From Rhodospirillales bacterium (GTDB taxonomy: Bacteria > Pseudomonadota > Alphaproteobacteria > Acetobacterales > Acetobacteraceae): a stretch of DNA of 64,000 nt. Position numbers and translations under genes: made by a program. The first letter of the stretch is position 1. Every line of letters begins with the position of its first letter. The notes beneath the pieces are model-generated. The model ran no database searches. It was not told the origin of the DNA and worked only from the letters and a program-made list of their open reading frames with translations. The stretch covers positions 1-64,000 of the forward strand of contig JAGWQN010000116.1 in assembly GCA_028869995.1 (NCBI GenBank), in the 5' to 3' direction. Below are positions 1-9,932 of this stretch, piece after piece.

Positions 1-2
1 CG

Positions 3-2165
3 ACTCTCAACGAGAAATCCGTTATCGAGGTCGGCACGCCCGAACATTCGGTGGTCACCACCTGTGCCTATTGCGGCGTCGGCTGCGCCTTCAAGGCGGA
101 GATGCGCGGCGAGGAAGTCGTGCGCATGGTGCCGTACAAGGACGGCAAGGCCAATCGCGGCCATTCCTGCGTCAAGGGCCGCTTCGCGACCGGCTATGCC
201 AACCATCCCGACCGCATTCTGAAGCCGATGCTGCGGGCCAAGATCACCGATCCCTGGCGCGAGGTGTCCTGGGAGGAGGCGATCGCCCATGTCGGCAGCG
301 AATTCCGCCGCCTGCAGGCGCAATACGGCACGGGCGCCATCGGCGGCATCACCTCGTCGCGCTGCACCAACGAGGAAACGTACCTGGTGCAGAAGCTGGT
401 GCGCGCGGGATTCGGCAACAACAATGTCGATACCTGTGCGCGCGTCTGTCACTCGCCGACCGGATACGGGCTGAAGACGACCTTCGGCACCTCTGCCGGA
501 ACGCAGGATTTCGATTCCGTCGAGCATGCCGACGTGGTGATGATCATCGGCGCCAACCCGACCGATGCACACCCCGTCTTCGCGTCGCGCCTGAAGAAAA
601 AGCTGCGCGCGGGAGCCCGGCTGATCGTGATCGATCCCCGGCGCATCGACCTGGTCCGTTCGCCGCACGTTGCGGCGGCGCACCACCTGCCTTTGCGACC
701 AGGCACCAACGTCGCCGTGCTCACCGCGATGGCCCACGTTGTCGTCACCGAAAACCTTGTCAACGAGGCCTTCGTGCGCGACCGCTGCGATCTCGCGACG
801 TTCATGGAATGGGCGGCGTTCGTCGGCGACGCCTCGCGCTCGCCAGAGGCGACGGAACAAGCCACCGGCGTGCCGGCGGCTGAGCTGCGCGCGGCGGCGC
901 GGCTCTATGCCACGGGCGGCAACGCCGCGATCTATTACGGCCTTGGCGTGACGGAGCACAGCCAGGGAAGCACGGCGGTCATGGCGATCGCCAATCTCGC
1001 GATGGCAACCGGCAATCTCGGCCGCCCGGGCGTCGGCGTCAATCCGTTGCGTGGCCAAAACAACGTGCAGGGCTCGTGCGACATGGGCTCCTTTCCGCAC
1101 GAATTCGCCGGCTATCGCCATGTCGGCGATGCCGCGACACGACATTCCTTCGAGGCGGCGTGGGGCGTCCCGCTCGATCCCGAACCGGGACTGCGTATTC
1201 CCAACATGCTCGATGCGGCGCTCGATGGTTCATTCCGCGGGCTCTACATCCAGGGCGAGGACATCGTGCAGTCCGACCCTGATACACGCCACGTCACCGC
1301 AGGCCTCGCGGCGATGGAATGCGTCGTCGTGCAGGACCTGTTCCTCAACGAGACGGCAAACTGGGCCCATGTCTTCCTGCCCGGGTCGACCTTCCTCGAG
1401 AAGGACGGCACCTTCACCAATGCGGAACGGCGCATCGGGCGGGTACGCCGGGTGATGGCCCCGAAAGCGGGCTACGCGGATTGGGAGATCACCCAGCTCA
1501 TCGCCCGTTCCATGGGCATGGCGATGGAATACGAACATCCTTCCGAGATCATGGACGAGATCGCGGCACTCACGCCGAGTTTCGCCGGCGTCTCTTTCGC
1601 CAAGCTCGATGCGCTCGGCTCCGTGCAGTGGCCATGCAATGACACGGCCCCGGAAGGCACGCCGGTGATGCATGTCGAGGGCTTCGCTCGCGGACGCGGC
1701 AACTTCGTCGTCACCGAGTACGTGCCGACGGACGAGAAGGTCGGGCCGCGTTTCCCGCTTCTTCTCACCACCGGACGCATTCTCAGCCAGTACAATGTCG
1801 GCGCGCAGACGCGGCGGACGCCAAACACCGTCTGGCACGACGAGGACCGGCTGGAGATCCATCCGCATGATGCACAGGAGCGGAATATTCGGGACGGCAG
1901 CTGGGTTCGGGTGATCAGCCGGGCGGGCGAGACGTCCCTGCGTGCCCATGTCACCGAGAGGGTGGCGCCCGGCGTCGTCTACACCACGTTCCATCATCCC
2001 GAGACGCAGGCGAATGTCGTCACGACGGATTATTCCGATTGGGCGACAAACTGCCCGGAATACAAGGTGACGGCGGTGCAGGTGTCCCCCTCCAACGGCC
2101 CCACGGAGTGGCAGGCGGAATACGACGCCTTCACCCGCCGCGGCCGACGGATCGCAGCCGAATGA
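3..2165 (+). CDS. fdsA: NAD-dependent formate dehydrogenase alpha subunit, molybdopterin-binding (5' end cut by window edge)
   Basis: Open frame continues upstream of the GTG at 51 to the window edge; CAYCGVGC [4Fe-4S] motif, VDTCARVCHSPT, RGQNNVQGSCDMG and C-terminal molybdopterin dinucleotide-binding region typical of FdhA/FdsA; followed by fdhD and fdsD. Confidence 0.93.
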   Translation, partial: TLNEKSVIEVGTPEHSVVTTCAYCGVGCAFKAEMRGEEVVRMVPYKDGKANRGHSCVKGRFATGYANHPDRILKPMLRAKITDPWREVSWEEAIAHVGSEFRRLQAQYGTGAIGGITSSRCTNEETYLVQKLVRAGFGNNNVDTCARVCHSPTGYGLKTTFGTSAGTQDFDSVEHADVVMIIGANPTDAHPVFASRLKKKLRAGARLIVIDPRRIDLVRSPHVAAAHHLPLRPGTNVAVLTAMAHVVVTENLVNEAFVRDRCDLATFMEWAAFVGDASRSPEATEQATGVPAAELRAAARLYATGGNAAIYYGLGVTEHSQGSTAVMAIANLAMATGNLGRPGVGVNPLRGQNNVQGSCDMGSFPHEFAGYRHVGDAATRHSFEAAWGVPLDPEPGLRIPNMLDAALDGSFRGLYIQGEDIVQSDPDTRHVTAGLAAMECVVVQDLFLNETANWAHVFLPGSTFLEKDGTFTNAERRIGRVRRVMAPKAGYADWEITQLIARSMGMAMEYEHPSEIMDEIAALTPSFAGVSFAKLDALGSVQWPCNDTAPEGTPVMHVEGFARGRGNFVVTEYVPTDEKVGPRFPLLLTTGRILSQYNVGAQTRRTPNTVWHDEDRLEIHPHDAQERNIRDGSWVRVISRAGETSLRAHVTERVAPGVVYTTFHHPETQANVVTTDYSDWATNCPEYKVTAVQVSPSNGPTEWQAEYDAFTRRGRRIAAE

Positions 2166-2980
2166 GCGACGCCAGTCCGATCGTGCCGGCGGCGCGCGCG
2201 CGGATCAGGGGCGAGGTGCTCGATCACGGCGCGCGCCTGCTCGCCGAGGAGACGGCGATTGCGCTGACCTATCAGCGTGCGACGCACGCGGTGATGTTGG
2301 CGAGCCCCGCGGACCTCGAGGACTTTGCCATCGGCTTCAGCCTCACCGAAGGCATCGTCACACGTGCGGAGGACATCGAAAGCCTCGAGATCGTCGAACA
2401 GGATCGCGGCATCGAGCTCAGGATGTGGGTAGCCGATGCCGCGGCCGAGGCCCTGACGCGCCGGCGCCGCCGGCTCGCGGGAGCGACGGGTTGCGGCTTG
2501 TGCGGCGTGGAGAGCCTCGATGCGGCGCTCGCACCGGTGCGCCGGGTGGAACAGGGCGCGGGGCTGCGCCTCGATGACCTGGCCCGTGCCGTCGCATCGC
2601 TGCCGAGCGCCCAACCCATGAACGACGCAACCCATGCCGTGCATGCAGCTGCTTTCTGGCGGACGGGTGCCGGGCTGGTCGCGGTGCGCGAGGATGTCGG
2701 CCGGCACAACGCGCTCGACAAGCTCGCCGGCGCTCTCGCCCGGGCCGGTGAACGCCCGTCCGGCGGAGCGATCCTGCTGACCAGCCGCGTCTCGGTCGAG
2801 ATGGTGCAGAAGGCCGCGATGATCGGTGCCCCCGCCATCGTCGCCATCTCGGCGCCGACCGCCCTGGCGGTACGCGTGGCAGAGGCGGCCGGGATTATGC
2901 TCGCCGGGGTCGCGCGCGCCGACGGGCTCGAAGTTTTTTCCCACCCCGACGTCTGCGGAATCGCCCCGGATGGACACTGA
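2162..2980 (+). CDS. fdhD: Formate dehydrogenase accessory sulfurtransferase FdhD
   Basis: ATGA overlap with fdsA stop; GCGLCG cysteine motif, VREDVGRHNALDK motif, C-terminal GIMLAGVARADGLEVFSHP. Confidence 0.95.
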   Translation: MSDASPIVPAARARIRGEVLDHGARLLAEETAIALTYQRATHAVMLASPADLEDFAIGFSLTEGIVTRAEDIESLEIVEQDRGIELRMWVADAAAEALTRRRRRLAGATGCGLCGVESLDAALAPVRRVEQGAGLRLDDLARAVASLPSAQPMNDATHAVHAAAFWRTGAGLVAVREDVGRHNALDKLAGALARAGERPSGGAILLTSRVSVEMVQKAAMIGAPAIVAISAPTALAVRVAEAAGIMLAGVARADGLEVFSHPDVCGIAPDGH

Positions 2981-3191
2981 ACGTCTCACCTACATGGCCA
3001 ATCAGATCGGCAAGTTCTTCGCCCACGCGCCGGAGGCGCAGGCGGTGGCGGCGATCGAGCAGCATATCCGCCAGTTCTGGGAGCCGCGCATGCGCTCCGC
3101 CATATTGGCTGCCGATGGCGCGGGCCTCGACCCCCTCCCCCGCGCGGCCGTGGAACGGCTTCGCTTGACAGCCCAAGCCCCGCGGACCTAA
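2970..3191 (+). CDS. fdsD: Formate dehydrogenase delta subunit FdsD
   Basis: Short ORF overlapping the fdhD end; RLTYMANQIGKFFAHAPEAQAVAAIEQHIRQFWEPRMR is typical of FdsD. Confidence 0.9.
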   Translation: MDTERLTYMANQIGKFFAHAPEAQAVAAIEQHIRQFWEPRMRSAILAADGAGLDPLPRAAVERLRLTAQAPRT

Positions 3192-3203
3192 TCGGGCGGC
3201 GTC

Positions 3204-3278
3204 GGGCGCGTAGCTCAGCGGGAGAGCACTGCCTTCACACGGCAGGGGTCACAGGTTCAATCCCTGTCGCGCCCACCA
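3204..3278 (+). tRNA. tRNA-Val(CAC)
   Basis: Acceptor stem GGGCGCG/CGCGCCC with encoded CCA; D-arm TAGCTCAGCGGGAGAGC; anticodon arm CTGCC-TTCACAC-GGCAG (anticodon CAC); T-arm CAGGTTCAATCCCTG. Confidence 0.96.
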
Positions 3279-3334
3279 CTTGACGCCGACGCACGGGCTG
3301 CATCGCTTGGGGACGATGGATCGGCCGCCCAGCC

Positions 3335-4846
3335 TCAAGCGTAGATGAATTCCTCGCCGTCAAGGTCGATCGCAGGAAACTCGTCCTTCTCCCGCCAATA
3401 GTCCTGCGTATGCTGCCATTCGCGCTTCGTGCCGCGCCTGGGCAGGCGATGCAGATCCCGCAGCAGATACCCGGGATTGAAGTCCTCGGGGTCGATCCAG
3501 TCCAGCAGGGACATGCCCGCGTCCTCGGGGCGCAGCGCCAACTGCACCCGGCGCGCCCCACGAGCCTCCATATGCCCCAACAGGCGGCAGACGAAGTCCG
3601 CCACGAGATCCGCACGCAGCGTCCAGCTCGATCGAAAATAGCCGAATACCCACGCCATGTTCGGCACGCCGGTAAACATCATGCCGCGATAGGTCACCGT
3701 GTCGGCCAACACGAGCGGCTCGCCATCGATGGCAAACTCGATATCACCCAGCACCGAAAGGTGGAATCCCGTCGCCGTCACGACAATGTCGGCGTGGATC
3801 TCCTCGCCCGCCTTCACGCGGATGCCGTTTGGCGTGAAGCGCTCGATCTCATCCGTGACCATCGTCACCTGGCCACGTGCCACCGCCCGGAGCAGATCAC
3901 CGTCGGGAATGACGCAAAGACGCTGACGCCATGGCCGGTAACGTGGCGTGAAATGCCTCGCGACGTCATAGCCGGCAGGCAGAAAGGCACGGGTGGCGGC
4001 GATCAGTTCCTCGCGCACCTTGTCCGGCTCGTCGAGGCAGCGCTGGTTGAACAGGGCCTGATCATGAAGCAGCTTGCGGCGAACGATCTCATGGATCCAG
4101 GTCTCGTCCACCTTGAGCTCGCGCAACGTGTCCGCGAGTTCGTTCGCGTTGCGGCCGGTAAAGTAATAGCTGGGAGATCGCTGCAGCAGCGTCACATGCG
4201 CGCCGCGCGCCGCAAGCGCCGGGACCAGCGTGGCCGCCGTCGCACCGGACCCGATCACGGTCACGCGCTTGCCCCCAACATCGAGAGCAGCGGGCCAGAT
4301 CTGAGGGTGGACGATCGGGCCGCGGAAATCCTCCTTGCCCGGCCAGTCCGGCGTATAGGGGCCGGCGTGGCGATAATAGCCCTGGCACATCCAGAGAAAG
4401 CTGCAGGTAAACCGGCATCGCTCTGCGTCCGCGCCCCGCTGCGCCTCCACCGTCCAAAGGTTCGTCACACTCGACCAATGGGCGGCGATGATCCGGTGGC
4501 CATAGCGGATATGCCTTCCAAGGCCGTTCTCTTCGATCACCTCGCCGAGATAGTCGATGATTTCCGGACCCGTTCCGATCGGTTTGCCGGTCCATGGCTT
4601 GAAGCGATAGCCGAAGGTATGAAGATCGCTATCGGAACGAACTCCCGGATAGCGATGGGTATGCCAGGTCCCGCCAAAGCTTTCCTGGGCCTCGAGCACC
4701 ACAAAGCTGCTCCCGGGGCGCTGCGTGGTCAGATGATAGGCGGCACCGATGCCGGAAATGCCCGCACCGACAACCAGAACATCGACATGCTCGGGAAGGG
4801 GCCCCAGGGCGTGGTCCGACGGCTTGACCGGCTGATCCTGCGTCAT
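3335..4846 (-). CDS. Flavin-containing monooxygenase / Baeyer-Villiger-like NAD(P)/FAD oxidoreductase
   Basis: DVLVVGAGISGIGAAYHL (FAD Rossmann), FGGTWHTHRYPGVRSDSDLHTFGY (BVMO/FMO-like), KRVTVIGSGATAATL (NADPH site). Start chosen at MTQDQP. Confidence 0.88.
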   Translation of the reverse strand: MTQDQPVKPSDHALGPLPEHVDVLVVGAGISGIGAAYHLTTQRPGSSFVVLEAQESFGGTWHTHRYPGVRSDSDLHTFGYRFKPWTGKPIGTGPEIIDYLGEVIEENGLGRHIRYGHRIIAAHWSSVTNLWTVEAQRGADAERCRFTCSFLWMCQGYYRHAGPYTPDWPGKEDFRGPIVHPQIWPAALDVGGKRVTVIGSGATAATLVPALAARGAHVTLLQRSPSYYFTGRNANELADTLRELKVDETWIHEIVRRKLLHDQALFNQRCLDEPDKVREELIAATRAFLPAGYDVARHFTPRYRPWRQRLCVIPDGDLLRAVARGQVTMVTDEIERFTPNGIRVKAGEEIHADIVVTATGFHLSVLGDIEFAIDGEPLVLADTVTYRGMMFTGVPNMAWVFGYFRSSWTLRADLVADFVCRLLGHMEARGARRVQLALRPEDAGMSLLDWIDPEDFNPGYLLRDLHRLPRRGTKREWQHTQDYWREKDEFPAIDLDGEEFIYA

Positions 4847-4874
4847 GGTTGCGCCTGCGCGCCCCGGCATCGCC

Positions 4875-5954
4875 CTAGGCGGCATCACGAAGTCGTTCGT
4901 AGATGGCGACGTATTTCCTTGCCATGGCGAATGCAGAAAGATTCTCCGCGACATGCTCGTGGGTCGAACGACGATCGATTTCGTGGATTTTCCCGATGCA
5001 CGCCACCATCTCGTCGATGTCGTCGACGACGAACCCGGTCCGTCCATCCAGGATCAGTTCGGGGACGACGCCGCGACCAAAGGCGATGACGGGACAGCCG
5101 ACCGCCATCGCTTCCACCACCACGGTCGCTCCGGGCTCTTCCCAGGTGATCGGGTTGAGGAGGGCGCGCGCGCCGCCGAGCAGGTTGAGTTTCTGTTCCA
5201 GATTAACCGGACCGATGTAGCGCGCCTGTTCGCCGTCGAGCCGTGGCTCGACCTCGCGCTTGAAATAGTCGATCGAAGCCTGCATTCCCTGCTCAACGAT
5301 GCCGGCGACGAGGATTTTCACGCCCGCGCGCTTCGCTGCGTCAATCGCAGTATGAGCCCCCTTGTCGGGAGCGAAACGACCAAGCCACGTCACATAGTCG
5401 CGCGACCCTGTCTCTGCGAAGCGATAGTCCGCCATCGGCACCCCGAGATGCACGACGCCCGCGACGTTGAGCCCAGGCGGTAGATTCTTCCTGGCCCGCT
5501 CGCTCACCGTCACCAGCGGCGCGGGGCGGATCCATTCCATGAAATATTGATCTGCGTCACCGATCCAGTCGTGGACGCGATCATAGGGGAAATTGGAATG
5601 CACCGTGGTGACGTGCGGAACCGCGATCTGAGACAGAAGCGGGAACTGGAACATGTCCGCGGTGGACGAGAGATGCAGGTGCACGATATCGAATTCACCG
5701 GCCCGCTCGATCGACTTTGCCAGATGGAAATAAGCCTTGAGCGCCGCCTGCCACGGCACGCCATCGGCGATCAGCGAATGCGGGAAGAACGAGACGAGCT
5801 TCGCCGAGGTCCGCGCGTCGCCGGGCGCGAACAGGGTGACGTCATGGCCCTGGGCCACCAGTTCCTCAACGATGAAGGCGATGATGGATTCTGTGCCTCC
5901 ATAGGTCGCAGGGGGTATGCTGATCCAAGGCGGAGCAATCATTCCGACTTTCAT
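4875..5954 (-). CDS. Glycosyltransferase family 4
   Basis: MKVGMIAPPWISIPPATYGGTESII N-terminus; C-terminal EEPGATVVVEAMAVGCPVIAFGRGVVPELILDGRTGFVV (GT4 E-x7-E type motif). Confidence 0.9.
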   Translation of the reverse strand: MKVGMIAPPWISIPPATYGGTESIIAFIVEELVAQGHDVTLFAPGDARTSAKLVSFFPHSLIADGVPWQAALKAYFHLAKSIERAGEFDIVHLHLSSTADMFQFPLLSQIAVPHVTTVHSNFPYDRVHDWIGDADQYFMEWIRPAPLVTVSERARKNLPPGLNVAGVVHLGVPMADYRFAETGSRDYVTWLGRFAPDKGAHTAIDAAKRAGVKILVAGIVEQGMQASIDYFKREVEPRLDGEQARYIGPVNLEQKLNLLGGARALLNPITWEEPGATVVVEAMAVGCPVIAFGRGVVPELILDGRTGFVVDDIDEMVACIGKIHEIDRRSTHEHVAENLSAFAMARKYVAIYERLRDAA

Positions 5955-5985
5955 CTCATCGCTCCATGACCGGGATTAGGGGCTC

Positions 5986-7641
5986 TCATCGCCTGCCCTG
6001 CTTTCGCGATAGCAGCGCCTTGGGGCCGCTGAGGCGTACCAGCGCCCGCGGGTCGGCTACCCGCTGATCATTCTCTCGCAGACGCATGATGATGACCGGG
6101 TGGGCGGCCGGTCCGGTGCGCGCAATGATCTGCCAGCGTGATCCTTCGCGAAATGCTGCTTCCCTTACCTGTCGGATATGTTCCCACGCGCCCACCCGAC
6201 GGTCGTCGCGAAAGACGAGCAGCGGGATGCCGTAATGATCAATGGCGTGGATGACCTGCTGCACATGCGAAAATCGCGGCAGGTATTGACTGTTATTGTA
6301 GCCGCCACCGCCCAGAAGGCGCGATCCGCGAACGACGAAAAGGCTGGGGCGGGCGGGATCGATGGAGGCCAGTGCCGAGATCATGGCGCCTTCCCCCGGT
6401 GGCGGGGTCACAACCAGGACGACCGGATTTTGGGCCGGGACAAGCTTTCGCACCAGGCGCGCCGCCGCAAAATATCCATTGTCGGGAAGCCTGTTTGCAG
6501 AAAGCGCCGCCGGCACCAGTGAGAGGGCCGTGACCGCGACCAATGCCGGCCGAACGACCGCCGGCAACAGGCCGCGTCGGGCGACTCGTCGAGCCACACG
6601 GTACAACCCGATTCCCGCGAAGCAGAAAACCGGCGCCAACAACGGCGCGAGGTAGCGATCCTGGATCGCGGCCGGTGCGATCATCTGAAAGAGCCACACG
6701 CCGAACAATAACGCCACGAGCACGGCCCATGTCGGATCGCCGCGGCGGTATCGTAACGTGTCGAAGACGCCCATAGCAGCGAACACCAGTACCACAGGAC
6801 CGACCCCATGGTAGAGAATTGCGCTGTTGGCCCTGAGCGCCACCAGCATGTAGTGAAGACCCCAGGCGTAACGAAAGCCTGCGGCAATCTGGCTATAGGT
6901 GATCGCGTACCAGGCTCCGGCGAGAACCAGGACAACGGGGACGGGCAGCCAGAAATTGCGCTGGCGCAATAAATTCCACCGCCCGGTGACGAGAACGGCG
7001 ATCGGCGGCACAAGGGCGAGAGCGGCCCCGTTACCCTTGATCATGATCGCGGCACTCGCGACCACTCCGAACAGCAGCGCACTGCCCGCCGTTCCCGCGC
7101 GCAGGTAGCGCGCATAAGCAAGCGCTGCGAGCAGACTGGTCAAGGCCACCGGAATGTCCAGCATGAGTTCCATGCTGCCGTTCTGAATGATCGGAGAGAC
7201 AACAAGGCCGACCGCGCCCAGCATTGCGATGAGCCAACCCACGCGCCTGCGCAGCAGAATATACACAACGAGCGCGAGGGTTGTGGTCACCAGGGCCGAC
7301 AGGACCAGCGTGCCGTGCAGGCTGGTGGAGACCAGCAACATCCAGAGGGCCTCCACGAGGTAGTAGCCGGGGGCCCAGTGACCGATACCGACGAGAGGGT
7401 AGTGACTGTGAAACCAGATGAGATAAGAAATCGGCGAGCGGCCCAATCCATGCAACAGGTAGTCGTGGATCAGAAGACCATTGATGTAATGCGATGCGTC
7501 GTCGTCGGCGAACGTCCCCGAATAGGCATTGGCCAGGTACTGCAGCAGCAGCACGAGGCCGGTCAGCGGTAGCGCCAGGCCCAGCACCTCCCAGAGCGGC
7601 GTTGGCGCGCTCTCGACTTCAGGGTCCCGGTCGCCGCTCAC
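5986..7641 (-). CDS. Polytopic membrane glycosyltransferase (GT39/ArnT-like family)
   Basis: Multiple hydrophobic segments, DDDASHYINGLL and GHWAPGYYLVEALWML resembling ArnT/PMT-type first-loop acidic motifs; GTG start overlaps the stop of the upstream M20 gene (GTGA). Confidence 0.7.
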   Translation of the reverse strand: MSGDRDPEVESAPTPLWEVLGLALPLTGLVLLLQYLANAYSGTFADDDASHYINGLLIHDYLLHGLGRSPISYLIWFHSHYPLVGIGHWAPGYYLVEALWMLLVSTSLHGTLVLSALVTTTLALVVYILLRRRVGWLIAMLGAVGLVVSPIIQNGSMELMLDIPVALTSLLAALAYARYLRAGTAGSALLFGVVASAAIMIKGNGAALALVPPIAVLVTGRWNLLRQRNFWLPVPVVLVLAGAWYAITYSQIAAGFRYAWGLHYMLVALRANSAILYHGVGPVVLVFAAMGVFDTLRYRRGDPTWAVLVALLFGVWLFQMIAPAAIQDRYLAPLLAPVFCFAGIGLYRVARRVARRGLLPAVVRPALVAVTALSLVPAALSANRLPDNGYFAAARLVRKLVPAQNPVVLVVTPPPGEGAMISALASIDPARPSLFVVRGSRLLGGGGYNNSQYLPRFSHVQQVIHAIDHYGIPLLVFRDDRRVGAWEHIRQVREAAFREGSRWQIIARTGPAAHPVIIMRLRENDQRVADPRALVRLSGPKALLSRKQGRR

Positions 7642-9038
7642 GCGCCGGCCCCGGGCGTGCCTTCCTCGCCCAGATCCCACCAGATGCCCGTGTAGGCAGC
7701 CAGCCCCTCGCGCAGAAGCGCCGGAAGCACGTGCTCGTTCGGTCCGTGTTGCTTGCAGCCATTGTAGCTATGCGGGACCCAGACGAGCGGCACATGAAGA
7801 AAGTCGACGAACACGTCGCCCGGCAGTCCGCCGCCGGAGTTAGGAATCACCTGAACGTGCCGTCCGAGGCTGCGTTCGATGCTGGCCGCTGTCCAGCGCA
7901 CCCAGGGGTGGTCCGGATCAGTCCTGCTCGCCGGCATGCGGATGCCGGCACGCTCGATGCGGATCTCGGGAAAGCCCGCGGCGTCGAGATGCGCGCGCAG
8001 AGCCGGCTCGAACCGGGCCGGATCGGCATCGACCGTGTAGCGGATCTGGCAATGCGCCCGCGCATCCGGAGCCACGGCATTGACCGGGTTCTCGGGGCGA
8101 CCGGACACCATCGCGAGGACGATGAAGCTGGTCCAGCCGAAGACTTTCTCCGCCGCGCTCAGCCCTGGTTCGCCCCACTCAGGATCGATGGTGGCCGACT
8201 CCTCGCTCTGCAACTCGAGCCCCGCCAGCGCGGCGCGCACCGAGTTGGGCATGCCGCTACGCGGCAGCCAGTCTTTGATCAGAATACGACCGTGCCGGTC
8301 CGCGATCGACGACAGCGCATGCGCGAGCACGATCGCCGGATCCGTCGTCATGCCGCCCCAGTTGCCGGAATGCACGCCGCCTGGCCGGACCTTCAGCACC
8401 AGGTCGAAATGAAAAGTGCCGCGCGTGCCGGACGTCACGGTCGGCGTATCGGGCCGGACGCGCGGCCCGTCGGAGGCAATCAGCACATCGGCGGCCAGGT
8501 GCCCGGCATGTTCCGCAACGAAGGCACGCAGGCCTTTTGATCCGGTCTCCTCGCTCGTCTCCAGCACCAGCTTCAGATTGAAGCCGAGCCGGCCGCCTCG
8601 CTCGGCGAGCACGTGCTCGAGTGCAGTCAGGTTCAGCACATGCTGTCCCTTGTTGTCGGCGGAACCACGGCCATACCAGCGCCCGTCGCGCTCGGTCAGG
8701 ACCCAGGGATCGAGCCCCTGGTCCCACTGATCGGCAAGCCCACGCACGGTGTCACCATGACCATAGGTGAGCACCGTCTGCTTCGCGCCCGGCTCGAGGC
8801 GCTCGGCGGTGAGGATCGGGCCGAACCCCTTCTCGGGATTGTCGTGCACCGCGACGGCAAAGCCCATGCGCTCGAGCCACGGGCGTATGCCCGCCTCGAG
8901 GTACCGGCGTACATCGGCCTCATGCCCGGGATCCTGCGAGGTCGACGGGATGGCCACCAGTTCGGCCAGGCGCGAGCGAAACGCCCCCGAGTCGAACACT
9001 TCGAGACTGCGCGCCATCGCACCCTGTCGTGAACCCAT
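7638..9038 (-). CDS. M20 family metallopeptidase (dipeptidase)
   Basis: TYGHGDTV, WYGRGSADNKGQH, LETSEETGSKGL metal-binding/catalytic motifs; C-terminal HGPNEHV. Confidence 0.9.
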   Translation of the reverse strand: MGSRQGAMARSLEVFDSGAFRSRLAELVAIPSTSQDPGHEADVRRYLEAGIRPWLERMGFAVAVHDNPEKGFGPILTAERLEPGAKQTVLTYGHGDTVRGLADQWDQGLDPWVLTERDGRWYGRGSADNKGQHVLNLTALEHVLAERGGRLGFNLKLVLETSEETGSKGLRAFVAEHAGHLAADVLIASDGPRVRPDTPTVTSGTRGTFHFDLVLKVRPGGVHSGNWGGMTTDPAIVLAHALSSIADRHGRILIKDWLPRSGMPNSVRAALAGLELQSEESATIDPEWGEPGLSAAEKVFGWTSFIVLAMVSGRPENPVNAVAPDARAHCQIRYTVDADPARFEPALRAHLDAAGFPEIRIERAGIRMPASRTDPDHPWVRWTAASIERSLGRHVQVIPNSGGGLPGDVFVDFLHVPLVWVPHSYNGCKQHGPNEHVLPALLREGLAAYTGIWWDLGEEGTPGAGA

Positions 9039-9135
9039 CGTCCTTCTCCCTTGCATCGGCGCAGCTTGCCCTGCCAGCGCACGCGCGTCACCACCCGCCG
9101 CGCCGTCTGCGAGCGTGATCCGCACCGTGGCCGTG

Positions 9136-9903
9136 CTATTTTCCCCGGCCGTGTGCGAGCTCGGTCACCACGCCGTGCAGCGTGCGCAGTTCCTGCTCCG
9201 TCACCTCGCCACGCTCGAAGAAATGGCGGATGTTGCGCACCATGCCCGGCCGCTTGGCCTGGTTGCGCAGGAAGCCCGAGGCGTCGAGCTCACGGACCAG
9301 ATGTTCGAGAAAATTGTCGAGCTCCGCCTTGCGCGCGACCCGCGTCTCGTTCGTCATCAGGGCGCGTGGGGGCGTCTCGTCGTCGGCCAGCCACCATTCA
9401 TAGGCAACGACGAGCACCGCCTGCGCGAGATTGAGCGACATGAAATCGGGGTTCAGCGGGTAGCGGACCAGCGTATCCGCGGCCGCCATGTCGTCATTGT
9501 CGAGCCCGGCGCGCTCGGGGCCGAACAAGACGCCGGCGCGCAGGCCCCGCGCCGCCACCGCGCGCAGCTCGGCCGCGGCCCCACGCGCGGTGAGGACCGG
9601 CTTGACGATATGGCGGGGCCGCGGGCAGGTCGCAAAGACGCGATGAAGGTCGGCCGTCGCCGTCGCGACATCGGCATAGACCGTCGCGGCATCGAGGATC
9701 CGGTCCGCGCCCGAGGCGGTCCGCCAGGCCCGGTCCTGCGGCCAGCTGTCGCGCGGGGCCACGAGCCGAAGATGGAACAATCCGCCATTGGCCATGGCGC
9801 GCGCGGCCGCGCCGATGTTGTCGGCAAGCTGCGGGCGGACCAGAACGACCACCGGGCTACCCGGGATCGGCTCCAGTGCCGCACCGCCATCACGCCCGGT
9901 CAT
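9136..9903 (-). CDS. trmJ: tRNA/rRNA 2'-O-methyltransferase, SPOUT class (TrmJ-like)
   Basis: VVVLVRPQLADNIGAAARAMANGGL, GVLFGPERAGLDNDD, YPLNPDFMSLNLAQAVLVVAYE SpoU/TrmJ motifs. Confidence 0.88.
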   Translation of the reverse strand: MTGRDGGAALEPIPGSPVVVLVRPQLADNIGAAARAMANGGLFHLRLVAPRDSWPQDRAWRTASGADRILDAATVYADVATATADLHRVFATCPRPRHIVKPVLTARGAAAELRAVAARGLRAGVLFGPERAGLDNDDMAAADTLVRYPLNPDFMSLNLAQAVLVVAYEWWLADDETPPRALMTNETRVARKAELDNFLEHLVRELDASGFLRNQAKRPGMVRNIRHFFERGEVTEQELRTLHGVVTELAHGRGK

Positions 9904-9932
9904 GCGAGGCTCCGACCCATCGCTGCCGCCGG

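Noticed and set aside
3410-5089. 559-aa plus-strand ORF antisense to the FMO/glycosyltransferase genes
   Set aside because: High-GC antisense shadow ORF; Arg/His/Gly-rich composition without family motifs, while the minus strand encodes a clear FMO and GT4.
3204-7641. Possible genomic island inserted at tRNA-Val
   Set aside because: No integrase, no direct repeat of the tRNA 3' end found by eye, and GC content looks similar to flanks.
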